Positions 53,081-60,870 of a DNA stretch of 64,000 nucleotides are shown here, one piece after another. Both the position numbers and the translations under genes were made by a program. This DNA is from an uncultured Solobacterium sp. (GTDB lineage Bacteria; Bacillota_I; Bacilli_A; Erysipelotrichales; Erysipelotrichaceae). The notes under the pieces are model-generated. The model saw only the letters and a list, made by a program, of their open reading frames with translations. It was not told the origin of the DNA and ran no database searches. The stretch spans positions 1 to 64,000 of the forward strand of contig UQPV01000009.1 of the NCBI GenBank assembly GCA_900543035.1, written 5' to 3'. Position 1 is the first letter of the stretch, and the number at the start of each line of letters is the position of its first letter.

Positions 53081-53971
53081 ATGATCATTTACTGCATTAT
53101 CATTACCATCCTTTTTCTCCTCCTGTCCTTCCTGTATCTGCGTCTGCGCAGCGATGTGCGCACCGGTGAACGACAGATCGAATATATCCAAAAAGAAAAG
53201 AGTGCCATGAAGCTTTCCCTGCCTGATTCTCTGCCTGCCCTGCGCCATATCGTGGAGATGGTCGAAGAACAGCGTGATGAGGTCATGCAGATGCGGCGGG
53301 AACAGCAGCGCAAGGATCAGGAAATGAAGGAGATGATCTCCTGCATCTCCCACGATATCCGTACCCCGCTCACCAGCATCAGCGGCTATATCGAAATGCT
53401 GAGCCATGCCGAAGAACAAGATATCCCCCGCTATCTGCAGATCATCTCTTCCCGTCTCAACGACATGGAGGAAATGCTGGATTCTTTCTTCGAGTACACC
53501 AGGCTGCAAGCCGATCAGGAAGCGCTGACGCTGCAGCGGATGCCGCTTTATCCGCTGCTGTGTGATACGCTGCTGTCCTACTATGCGCAGCTGCATGAAC
53601 GAGGGCTCGATCCTGTTCTTCGCTGCTCAGCAGAGGATGCCGCCATCATGATGGATCCCGATGCCATGAAACGGATATTCCAGAATCTGATCATCAATAC
53701 GCTGCGGTATGGAAGCGCACCGTTCACGATCGTCATCCGTCAGGAAAAAGACAGGGTGCACTGCACGTTTTCCAACCATGCCGATCCTGCACAGATCGAT
53801 GTCAGCCGCATCTTCCAGCGCTTTTATCAAGGAGATCGTGCCAGACAGCGCGGCGGCAGCGGTCTGGGCATGGCCATCGTCAGCGAGCTGTGCGCGCAGA
53901 TGGACATCCATATCCAGGCAAGGCTGGAAGGCGGACTGCTCTTGATCGACATGGAGATGAATGCAGCGTGA
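53081..53971 (+). CDS. Short sensor histidine kinase of the ABC system
   Basis: A 296-residue kinase with one N-terminal membrane helix (about 2-20) and almost no extracytoplasmic domain. HisKA with CISHDIRTPLTS and a HATPase (FQNLIINTLRYG; GGSGLGMAIV) follow. Such kinases usually sense through their partner ABC transporter, so the ABC genes just upstream fit. GGAGG lies 7 nt before the ATG. Confidence 0.92.
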   Translation: MIIYCIIITILFLLLSFLYLRLRSDVRTGERQIEYIQKEKSAMKLSLPDSLPALRHIVEMVEEQRDEVMQMRREQQRKDQEMKEMISCISHDIRTPLTSISGYIEMLSHAEEQDIPRYLQIISSRLNDMEEMLDSFFEYTRLQADQEALTLQRMPLYPLLCDTLLSYYAQLHERGLDPVLRCSAEDAAIMMDPDAMKRIFQNLIINTLRYGSAPFTIVIRQEKDRVHCTFSNHADPAQIDVSRIFQRFYQGDRARQRGGSGLGMAIVSELCAQMDIHIQARLEGGLLLIDMEMNAA

Positions 53972-54010
53972 GTGGATCAACGACAAAAGGGACCCTCTGG
54001 TCCCTTCAGG

Positions 54011-54041
54011 CTGCAGGCAGGATCTGCCGGCAGTTTTTTTT
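54011..54041 (+). terminator. Terminator of the resistance operon
   Basis: CTGCAGGCAG / CTGCCGGCAG (54011-54020, 54024-54033) with a 3-nt loop and nine T residues. A second hairpin AAGGGACC / GGTCCCTT lies just upstream (53987-54006). Confidence 0.9.
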
Positions 54042-54055
54042 TATTTCTGTCAGTG

Positions 54056-54634
54056 CTATTTCCGGCTTTCGCTGAATCCGATATGCTTGATCACTGCGAC
54101 CGCACGGATCGCAGCACTGGCCGTCACGGCCTTCCACACAGCTAAGGAAAGCACGAAATCCACGGTGCTGTGCACCACAGAGCCGACGCCGACCAGCACG
54201 AACAGCAGATAAAACAGCTGCGAAGCATCATAGCCGGTATATAACGGCATGACGATGATCACTTCCAGCACGGCATGGACGATCGCTACCGCGAGATTGA
54301 AGACAAAGGTCTTCGCAGGCGACTGAAACAGATCCGGATGCTTCTTCAGATACAGCGCGCCGGCATAGGCCCAGACGACATGGGTGAGCGCGCGCAGCAC
54401 CACCGGCAGCGTGAATCCGGCCAGGTAGAAGCCTGCCGTCGTGCCCAGCGCAACGCCCAGCGCGCTGAGCGGAGAAACGAACATGGCGATCATGATCGCG
54501 ATGTGCGAACCCAGCGTAAACGACATCGGTTCCAGCATGATCTTCACCGGCGAATACATCGGGATGAGCACGCCGACGGCGATGAGCATGGCAGTGATGC
54601 TCATCATCTGTATCTTTCGTTTTGACTGACTCAT
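54056..54634 (-). CDS. ECF transporter S component, niacin type
   Basis: A 192-residue protein with about six membrane helices. FTLGSHIAIMIAMFVSPLSA and LGTTAGFYLAGF resemble NiaX, the niacin-specific S component, which needs the shared EcfAAT module encoded elsewhere. AAGGGGG lies 7 nt before the ATG. An inverted repeat at the promoter resembles a NiaR-type operator, which supports the niacin reading. Another vitamin substrate cannot be excluded. Confidence 0.8.
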   Translation of the reverse strand: MSQSKRKIQMMSITAMLIAVGVLIPMYSPVKIMLEPMSFTLGSHIAIMIAMFVSPLSALGVALGTTAGFYLAGFTLPVVLRALTHVVWAYAGALYLKKHPDLFQSPAKTFVFNLAVAIVHAVLEVIIVMPLYTGYDASQLFYLLFVLVGVGSVVHSTVDFVLSLAVWKAVTASAAIRAVAVIKHIGFSESRK

Positions 54635-54650
54635 GGAAAATCCCCCTTAT

Positions 54651-54678
54651 ATTGATAGATGTCAAGACACATATCAAT
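54651..54678. promoter_or_regulatory. Operator-like inverted repeat of the niacin transporter gene
   Basis: ATTGATA (54651-54657) and TATCAAT (54672-54678) flank an inner TGTCAAGACA. The whole 28-bp element pairs at 11 of 13 positions. It starts at the -10 box and covers the transcription start, so a bound repressor would block initiation. The inner TGTC/GACA halves recall NiaR sites. Confidence 0.6.
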
Positions 54679-54705
54679 ACTATTGCAGAATTCGCAGATT
54701 GTCAA
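54677..54705 (-). promoter_or_regulatory. Promoter of the niacin transporter gene
   Basis: TTGACA (54705-54700 on the minus strand), a 17-bp spacer and TAGTAT (54682-54677). The -35 box overlaps the last codon of the acetyltransferase gene. Confidence 0.7.
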
Positions 54706-55220
54706 TCTTTTTTCCCAGGATCCCGCAATATGCCATACAGGATCAGATCGTAGGTCATGCCATCTTTCCACACGGCCTGAGGCAGCAGCCCTTCCTGTTG
54801 AAAGCCGTTGTGCTCCAGCACCCGGCGTGAAGCGATATTGGGCGAATACACCTGGGCGCTGATGCGGGCCAGCGTCAGCGTCTCCATGGCCTCGGCCGTG
54901 ATCATGCGCACCGCTTCGCGCATGATGCCCTTCGACCAGTACGGACGATCCAGCACATAGCCAAGCTCTGCGTCATGGCAGAACACATCGTCCTTGCGTT
55001 CCACGGAGATGTTTCCCGCTGTCTTTCCCTCCACGCAGATGCGCCGGAAGACGCCGTCCTTCCCTTCTTTCTCTTTGACCATGTTCAACCACCACCGTGC
55101 GTCACTTTCCGTATAAGGAAAAGGCATGCGGCCGGAAAGATATGTGCGGTCTGCCGCATTGCACAGCCGCACCAGATCATGAAGGTCATCCATGGTCCAC
55201 GGCTTCAATTCGATGTTCAT
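54702..55220 (-). CDS. GNAT acetyltransferase (RimJ/RimL type)
   Basis: A 172-residue GNAT protein. The acetyl-CoA region reads AELGYVLDRPYWSKGIMREAV and the C-terminal motif NIASRRVLEHNGFQQEG, as in RimJ/RimL-like N-acetyltransferases. AGGTGAG precedes the chosen ATG. The acceptor substrate is unknown. It lies after the terminator of the thiamine-type operon. Confidence 0.9.
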   Translation of the reverse strand: MNIELKPWTMDDLHDLVRLCNAADRTYLSGRMPFPYTESDARWWLNMVKEKEGKDGVFRRICVEGKTAGNISVERKDDVFCHDAELGYVLDRPYWSKGIMREAVRMITAEAMETLTLARISAQVYSPNIASRRVLEHNGFQQEGLLPQAVWKDGMTYDLILYGILRDPGKKD

Positions 55221-55243
55221 CTTCTCACCTCGCTTTCTGAGCG

Positions 55244-55271
55244 AAAAACGGACAGGCGATGCTGTCCGTTT
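55244..55271 (-). terminator. Terminator of the thi-type operon
   Basis: A 10-bp stem AAACGGACAG / CTGTCCGTTT (55246-55255, 55262-55271), with TTTTTC following on the minus strand. It overlaps the TatD stop codon. Confidence 0.88.
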
Positions 55272-55977
55272 AACGTAAGATGATGCGCCGGTAATTCGCG
55301 CAGATCTGTTCATGCATGGCTTCAGGAGAAAGCCCGCGGATCTCTGCGAGCAGCGCTTCGATCTGCCGCAGGCCCGCTTCATATTCCGCATCGCGGATGG
55401 GACGCCCCTTTACCCATTCCATGGCAGAGATGCCGTCGCTCTCCACCAGGATACGCTCCAGCGGGACCATGGCAGCCAAGCGTCGCTCATGCTCATCGCT
55501 CTCCAGCGACAGGGCAAACGTAAACGCGCAGCCAAGGGCGATGTACTCCTCCATATCATGCGCGCAGGAATACCAGTGCACCACATAATCGTTGGGACAG
55601 GCCTGGATCTCTTGCAGGATCTCGTGCTCCATGCCTTTGGTGTGCAGGATCACCGGCTTGCGCCATTCCTTTGCCAGCCGCAGCTGACGGCGAAAGACGC
55701 TGCGCTGCACATCGTGCGGAACATCGCACCAGACGCTGTCCATGCCGATCTCTCCGATAAAATCAGCTTCCTTCATGCAGGGGATCAGCTCATCCACGCT
55801 GATCTGTTCGGCATTCCAGGGATGGACGCCGCAGCTGATGCGCACAGAAGGACTGAACAGGCTTCGTGCATGCGCATGCTCCTCCCTGCTCGTGCAGCTG
55901 ATCATCACATGATGGTCCGGATCAAGCAAGCGCTTTAGGCGCGGATCCAGATGGGCATGTGCGTCACAGCACCTCAT
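55270..55977 (-). CDS. TatD-family metal-dependent hydrolase
   Basis: A 235-residue TIM-barrel hydrolase with the metal-binding sets DAHAHLD (N-terminus), CGVHPW, GEIGMD (Glu), ILHTK, VVHWYS and VESDGI. It is somewhat shorter than the usual 255 residues. The ATG overlaps the ThiZ-type ATPase gene by 14 nt, so it is the last gene of the TPP-riboswitch operon. TatD proteins are nucleases or deaminase-like enzymes. A role in pyrimidine-precursor processing is conceivable, but co-transcription may be incidental. Confidence 0.88.
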   Translation of the reverse strand: MRCCDAHAHLDPRLKRLLDPDHHVMISCTSREEHAHARSLFSPSVRISCGVHPWNAEQISVDELIPCMKEADFIGEIGMDSVWCDVPHDVQRSVFRRQLRLAKEWRKPVILHTKGMEHEILQEIQACPNDYVVHWYSCAHDMEEYIALGCAFTFALSLESDEHERRLAAMVPLERILVESDGISAMEWVKGRPIRDAEYEAGLRQIEALLAEIRGLSPEAMHEQICANYRRIILR

Positions 55978-56698
55978 GGGAAAGCTCCTGATGGATGGCG
56001 GCGCGCAGCTCGCCCTGTGCATACAGCCAAGCACGGTCCTTGTGCGGATGGCGCACATCAACGATCCGCGTGATCGTCGCAGGGCGCTGTCCCAGGATGA
56101 GGATGCGGTCCGAGAGATAGATGGCCTCATCGATGTCATGGGTGACCAGCAAGGTCGTGCGGTCCAACCGCTGACGCATCCGGTTCAGCCAGTCTTGCAT
56201 ATCTTCCCTGGTGATGACATCCAGCGCGCCGAAAGGCTCATCGAGCAGCAGGATATCACTGTCACACAGTGCGGTGCGCAGGAATGCCGCACGCTGCCGC
56301 ATGCCGCCGGAGAGCTGTGAAGGATAGGCGTGCTCATAGCCGGCCAAGCCGAATTCCTTCAGGTTTTCCAGCGCCTGCTGCTGCGCCTCTTTCTTCTTCC
56401 CATGGATCTTTCCATACAGGCAGACATTGTCCAGAATGTCATACCAGTCCAGCAGCAGATCGCTCTGCGGCATGTAGGAAAAATGACGGCTGCCGCCCTG
56501 CAGCGGCGCATCATCCACCATGATCGTCCCTGCCATCGGCTCCAGCAGTCCGGCCAGCACCTTGAGCACGGTGGACTTGCCGCAGCCGCTCGGTCCGATC
56601 AATGAGATGAATTCCCCTTTTTCCACCGTGAACGAGACATCCTTCACGACCGTTTTCCCCTGATAGCCGGCCTCCAGCTTCTCTACTGCCAGTTTCAT
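55964..56698 (-). CDS. thiZ: ABC transporter ATPase for a thiamine pyrimidine precursor
   Basis: A 244-residue ATPase of the nitrate/taurine/HMP type: Walker A GPSGCGKST, signature LSGGMRQR, Walker B ILLLDEPFGALD, H-loop VTHDIDEA. Family and operon position under the TPP riboswitch point to import of a hydroxymethyl- or formylamino-pyrimidine. It lies 8 nt downstream of the binding-protein gene. Confidence 0.9.
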   Translation of the reverse strand: MKLAVEKLEAGYQGKTVVKDVSFTVEKGEFISLIGPSGCGKSTVLKVLAGLLEPMAGTIMVDDAPLQGGSRHFSYMPQSDLLLDWYDILDNVCLYGKIHGKKKEAQQQALENLKEFGLAGYEHAYPSQLSGGMRQRAAFLRTALCDSDILLLDEPFGALDVITREDMQDWLNRMRQRLDRTTLLVTHDIDEAIYLSDRILILGQRPATITRIVDVRHPHKDRAWLYAQGELRAAIHQELSHEVL

Positions 56699-56706
56699 GA
56701 GCGCTC

Positions 56707-57699
56707 CTAGTCCAGATCCGTGATGAACTCGTTGGTGTACTGCTCGCTGGCTGCGATCGGCTCATCGATCAGGCCATATTCCACCATGAAGTCAGTGTAG
56801 TTGTCCCACACGGCATCTTCCATCACGCCCCAGTTTTCTTTGTCGTCAGTATAGTTTGCGGATAAGAAGGCCTGTGATTTCTTCAGGAATTCGATGTCAT
56901 AGTCCGGCACATATTCAGAGAGGATCTCCGCGGATTCATCCGGATTGTCGATGGCGAACTGATAGCCTTTCTTCACGGCGCGCAGGAAGGATCTGACCAG
57001 CTCCGGATCGTTTTCGATGACGTCCTCGCTCGCGATCAGCACCGGCGTATAGTAATCCAGACGCTCGTCGTATTCATTCAGCGGCATGTAGTTCAGCTCA
57101 AAGCCAGCCATCTCCGCCTTGACGTTGTCCCAGCCCTCAAAGAACCATTTGATGTCGACATCGCCTTCCAGCGATGCAAAGCCGTCTCCGCTGTCGCCGA
57201 CGATGGTGATCTTGTCCGGATCGGCGCCGGCCTTGGTCATGCAGGCACGGATGACCGCCTCCTCACTGGGCGACTGCCATCCGGCATACACCTTTCCTTC
57301 AAAGTCTGCCGGGCTGTTGATGTCCTTGGATGCGGCGCTGACGAAGCCGGAAGTGTTGTGCTTGATGACCGTGGCGATCGCGCGGATCGGCAGCGGATCC
57401 TCCGCCGTTCTCGCATACGTCACATCTTCCTGATAAGATACGCCGAACTCTCCGCGTCCGGCGCCGACCAGCGTAGCGCTTGTCTGATCGTTGCCCGGCT
57501 CCACGATATTGAGGGTGATGCCTTCCTCTTCAAAATAGCCCTTTTCCTGAGCGACATAGATCCCGGTGTGATTGGTGTTGGGCACATAGTCGAGGATCAG
57601 GGTCACTTCGCGATCCTCCCCTTCATCTCCTGCAGAGCCGCAGGCGCACAGGCTGCCTGCCAGCAAGGCGCAGCATAATACTTTCCATCTTTTCTTCAT
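56707..57699 (-). CDS. thiY: NMT1/THI5-like substrate-binding lipoprotein
   Basis: A 330-residue binding protein with a lipoprotein signal (LLAGSLCACGS, Cys about 18-20). The NMT1/THI5-like sequences are LDYVPNTNHTGIYVAQEKGYF, FGVSYQEDVTYART and KVYAGWQSPSEEA. It captures thiamine pyrimidine precursors outside the membrane. The ATG overlaps the permease stop by 4 nt; earlier in-frame starts have no signal peptide. Confidence 0.93.
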   Translation of the reverse strand: MKKRWKVLCCALLAGSLCACGSAGDEGEDREVTLILDYVPNTNHTGIYVAQEKGYFEEEGITLNIVEPGNDQTSATLVGAGRGEFGVSYQEDVTYARTAEDPLPIRAIATVIKHNTSGFVSAASKDINSPADFEGKVYAGWQSPSEEAVIRACMTKAGADPDKITIVGDSGDGFASLEGDVDIKWFFEGWDNVKAEMAGFELNYMPLNEYDERLDYYTPVLIASEDVIENDPELVRSFLRAVKKGYQFAIDNPDESAEILSEYVPDYDIEFLKKSQAFLSANYTDDKENWGVMEDAVWDNYTDFMVEYGLIDEPIAASEQYTNEFITDLD

Positions 57700-58460
57700 T
57701 CCTTGTTCCTCCTTCGCTGAACATGCGGGAAAATGATCCGTTCCAGCAGCTTCATGGCCAGATTCAGCAGCAGGCTGAGCACGATGATGACCACCACGCA
57801 GGCAAATACCTTGTCTAACATATAGCCGTTCTTCACCCGGATCATATAATAGCCCAGCCCGGCGGCCGCGCTGAGCCATTCGCCCACGATGGCGCCGCCG
57901 ATGCAATACGTCGCACTGACCTGCAGACCAGAGAACAGCGCACTGGCTGCCGAAGGGATCTTCACCATCCGATAGATCTGAACGGTCGATGCCCCAAAGC
58001 TCTTCAGCAGGCTGATCTGTTCCTCATCGCACTGTGCGAGCGCCTCCGTGAAGGAAATGGCGATCGGAAAGAAGCACATGAAGATGACCATCAGGATCTT
58101 GGGTGCCATGCCGAAGCCCAGCCAGATGGCGAACAGCGGCCCGAGCACCATCACCGGCACGGTCTGGGTAACGACCAGGTGCGGAAAGATGCAGCGCTTG
58201 AAGGTGCGGGACAGATCCATCAGGATCGCCAGGATGATGGCCAGCAGGGCCGACAGCCCCAGTCCGATCAGCGCTTCGCTCAGCGTGACGGACGCATGGT
58301 ACATCAGTTCCTGAAAGTTTTCGATCACGGCCATCAGGACATCGCTGGGGGCCGGAAGGATATAGAGGCTGATGTCAAACAGCCTTACGGCGCCTTCCCA
58401 GATGCCCAGCGTGACCAGTGCCGTCAACAGCGGCAGTCCCCAGTTGTGTCGTTTCTTCAT
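57696..58460 (-). CDS. thiX: ABC transporter permease for a thiamine pyrimidine precursor
   Basis: A 254-residue permease with six predicted membrane helices and the coupling motif SFGASTVQIYRMVKIPSAASA. It is the first gene after the TPP riboswitch and its terminator, so its expression should fall when thiamine diphosphate is plentiful. GGGAGC precedes the ATG. Confidence 0.92.
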   Translation of the reverse strand: MKKRHNWGLPLLTALVTLGIWEGAVRLFDISLYILPAPSDVLMAVIENFQELMYHASVTLSEALIGLGLSALLAIILAILMDLSRTFKRCIFPHLVVTQTVPVMVLGPLFAIWLGFGMAPKILMVIFMCFFPIAISFTEALAQCDEEQISLLKSFGASTVQIYRMVKIPSAASALFSGLQVSATYCIGGAIVGEWLSAAAGLGYYMIRVKNGYMLDKVFACVVVIIVLSLLLNLAMKLLERIIFPHVQRRRNKE

Positions 58461-58481
58461 CGCACATGCTCCCTTCCCAGC

Positions 58482-58515
58482 AAAAAAGACCGTATCATAT
58501 TTGCGTCAGATACGG
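58482..58515 (-). terminator. Riboswitch-controlled terminator
   Basis: CCGTATC / GATACGG (58490-58496, 58509-58515) with a 12-nt loop, followed by six T residues on the minus strand. It lies directly after the TPP aptamer and before thiX. Confidence 0.85.
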
Positions 58516-58527
58516 CCCTTCATCACA

Positions 58528-58620
58528 AATATGATCCCTACGACGGCATTACCCGACAGGTTCAATGGGTCTAAACACTCCTGCTTACTCTCAGGCCAGT
58601 AACGTGGCCTCCCCGTATGT
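58528..58620 (-). promoter_or_regulatory. TPP riboswitch (THI element)
   Basis: On the minus strand the aptamer shows the conserved pieces in order: GGGGAGG, CCTGAGAG (thi-box, near 58589-58596), GACCCATTGAACCTG, GGGTAATGCC and CGTAGGGATCAT. These are the invariant parts of the thiamine diphosphate riboswitch. Ligand binding should favour the terminator just downstream and shut off thiXYZ-tatD. Confidence 0.95.
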
Positions 58621-58631
58621 TTTCCGCCACA

Positions 58632-58660
58632 AGTATAAGCGTTCTGTCAAAAAAAGTCAA
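58632..58660 (-). promoter_or_regulatory. Promoter of the thiXYZ-type operon
   Basis: TTGACT (58660-58655 on the minus strand), a 17-bp spacer and TATACT (58637-58632). Transcription would start near 58625, just before the aptamer. Confidence 0.75.
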
Positions 58661-58691
58661 ATCCGCCAGGCAAAGCACATCATGATCAGCT

Positions 58692-58720
58692 TTGACAAAC
58701 CGCTCGAACTGTGATAAAAC
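58692..58720 (+). promoter_or_regulatory. Promoter of the membrane-protein gene at 58799
   Basis: TTGACA (58692-58697), a 17-bp spacer and TAAAAC (58715-58720). The -35 is consensus, the -10 weak. Confidence 0.5.
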
Positions 58721-58745
58721 CTAATCAGCGTGTAGCTGATCAGCA

Positions 58746-58773
58746 GGGCGTATGACATCGTGGTCATACGCCC
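58746..58773 (+). repeat. Strong hairpin in the 5' leader
   Basis: A perfect 11-bp inverted repeat GGGCGTATGAC / GTCATACGCCC with a 6-nt loop, followed by TTTA. It lies between the promoter at 58692 and the gene at 58799. It could be an attenuator, an RNA-protein binding site or an operator. Confidence 0.65.
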
Positions 58774-58798
58774 TTTATGCGCTTGAGGAGGAATGCAA

Positions 58799-59326
58799 AT
58801 GCCAAAGACAACTGTTCAACAGATCATCTTCGGCCTGCTGATGTCCTATTTCATGGCCATCGGCATGGAAATCTACAACACGGCCATCAACAGCGGCGTG
58901 ACGCAGCTGGCGGGCGGATTCAGCGCCCTCTCTTACGAGGTCATCCTCGACGCCTTAAAGGAAGCATCCTATATGGGCATCATCGTCTTCATCATTTCCG
59001 AACTGTTCGGCAACAAGATCGGCGCAGGCTTCATGGTGCGGCATACCGCACAGGATGATCCGCCTTATTTCCGGCAGCTGATGCGGCAGGCCGGCACCGT
59101 AGCGTTCATGTGCCCGGCGATGAGCCTGACCGCCTCCATCCTGTTCAATGTCATCCTCGCCCAGCGATCATTCATCGACCTTCCGGTCATCTGGATCGGC
59201 ACGGTGCTGAAAAATTTCCCGATGGCATTTTTCTGGAACATGTTCGCGGCCGCGCCATTGACCCGCATGGTCTTCCGCGCGCTGTTTCAGCGGCGCAGCC
59301 GGAAGGTCGAAGGCGCCAGCCGATAG
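58799..59326 (+). CDS. DUF2798-like membrane protein
   Basis: A 175-residue protein with four predicted membrane helices. The first pair holds QQIIFGLLMSYFMAIGMEIYN and the last pair LKNFPMAFFWNMFAAAPLTRMVF, a pseudo-repeat as seen in DUF2798 proteins. AGGAGG lies 7 nt before the ATG (CCA as second codon). The function is unknown. Its 3' end overlaps the convergent permease gene by 40 bp. Confidence 0.8.
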   Translation: MPKTTVQQIIFGLLMSYFMAIGMEIYNTAINSGVTQLAGGFSALSYEVILDALKEASYMGIIVFIISELFGNKIGAGFMVRHTAQDDPPYFRQLMRQAGTVAFMCPAMSLTASILFNVILAQRSFIDLPVIWIGTVLKNFPMAFFWNMFAAAPLTRMVFRALFQRRSRKVEGASR

Positions 59327-60870
59327 ACCAGGATGCGCGCAATCACCGCATACAGCACGGAAAAGATGATCATGACACCGCCAAAGACGATCGGATCCAT
59401 CCGCAGATAAATGAACGCAAAGCACACCAGGTAAGTGATGCCCATCACGACACCATAGGTGCTGCTTTTTGTTTCAGTAGCTTCATTGTAAGGCTGAAGC
59501 AGATAGTAACAAGTCAGATAATGGATCGAAAAGAACGCGCTCGTCGCCATGATGCAGAGCAGGACGATCGGATAGACCAGGATATTGTCGGTTCCGCCGC
59601 TGAGCCAGATGAGCAGCGGCAGGCCCAGCGCAAGCACCGAGGCCGGCATCAGATTGATGAGGATCACGTCGCGCAGGCGCAGCTTGAACAAAGAAAGGAT
59701 CACATCTGGGCGACGGTAAAATGAATACGTGAGCATGCTGCGGTCACAGTTGCGGAACATCGCCTGCACTACGCTCTTTCCGGAATTGAATGAATAGATG
59801 AGGAAGATGAAATAAGGAAGGAACATCAGGACCAGTTCATTGGCGACCTCCCTGGCTTGCGGAAACGCGACCAAGGCAGCCGCAGCGGCAGCGACCAGCG
59901 CCAACGTGATCAGCGTCATTCGCTTGGCATAGCGAAGCAGCAGCTTCTGATGCCGCTTCACAAACAGCTCATTGAAATACGCATAGCCTTTTTTGTGACT
60001 GGTGATGGCCGTATCGGCGCTGATGGATTTGCGATAATTCTCATCCGTGATCTTCTTCAAATTCAGCTGGACCGCAGAGGTCCCTTGACTCAACAGCACC
60101 TGATACATCGGACGATACAGGCGGAACCGGCAGATATAGACAAGCGCGAAGGCCGCCAGCAAAAGGCTCAGCGCCGCAAACAGCCAGAAGCCGATCACCG
60201 GCAGCGTCCATGACCATGCCAGCGGCACAAAGGCCAGCCCCCAGCAAAGAGCGATCGTGCCCCACACTGCCCTGACCGGACTGTTCTCATTGCGGATGAT
60301 CCGCTTTTTTTCATATTGGCGCAAAGAATACCAGCCGGATATGCACTTCAGCGCACAAGGCAGCAGCGGGCAGAGGATGACGCACCACCAGGGCAGGATG
60401 CCCAGGCCTGCGCAGACGCCCAGGAAGGCCGCAAAGCCGATGAAGAGCTTGAGCAGCTCATAGATATAGTTGCTGACGGTGAAACGCCGGGCATCCATGC
60501 GCATCAGGATGATGGCATAATATTTATCCCGCGTCGGATCAAACAAGCGATTATTGGATACCGCGCCGGCGATGCTCAACAACAGCAGGATGTGCAGGAA
60601 ACCGGCGGTCCATGTGTCAGGCGGCAGCAGCTGCATGACTGGCGCCAGCACCACGATGCCCAGATATGCCCCCTTTTGCAGGAACATGCCCAGGATCTCC
60701 ATCAGGATGGCAATGACACAGGCAAAGCGTTTCAGGCCGCGGCTGCGATACAAAGCCGAAGGAAGCAGGCGGCGCACCAGCGGCAGCTGCTTCAGCGAAT
60801 AAATGATCGAATTGACCCGATAAGTGATCCGCAGACGATATGAGGTCGCAAATACTGAAAACATGCTCAT
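59287..60870 (-). CDS. Large ABC exporter permease
   Basis: A 527-residue membrane protein with about twelve predicted helices in two halves and a hydrophilic loop around 265-300. It belongs to the broad ABC exporter permease type that pairs with a short ATPase. Its start overlaps the ATPase stop by 4 nt. The substrate is unknown. The pair is under the promoter with the G tract at 61618-61649. Confidence 0.82.
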   Translation of the reverse strand: MSMFSVFATSYRLRITYRVNSIIYSLKQLPLVRRLLPSALYRSRGLKRFACVIAILMEILGMFLQKGAYLGIVVLAPVMQLLPPDTWTAGFLHILLLLSIAGAVSNNRLFDPTRDKYYAIILMRMDARRFTVSNYIYELLKLFIGFAAFLGVCAGLGILPWWCVILCPLLPCALKCISGWYSLRQYEKKRIIRNENSPVRAVWGTIALCWGLAFVPLAWSWTLPVIGFWLFAALSLLLAAFALVYICRFRLYRPMYQVLLSQGTSAVQLNLKKITDENYRKSISADTAITSHKKGYAYFNELFVKRHQKLLLRYAKRMTLITLALVAAAAAALVAFPQAREVANELVLMFLPYFIFLIYSFNSGKSVVQAMFRNCDRSMLTYSFYRRPDVILSLFKLRLRDVILINLMPASVLALGLPLLIWLSGGTDNILVYPIVLLCIMATSAFFSIHYLTCYYLLQPYNEATETKSSTYGVVMGITYLVCFAFIYLRMDPIVFGGVMIIFSVLYAVIARILVYRLAPSTFRLRR

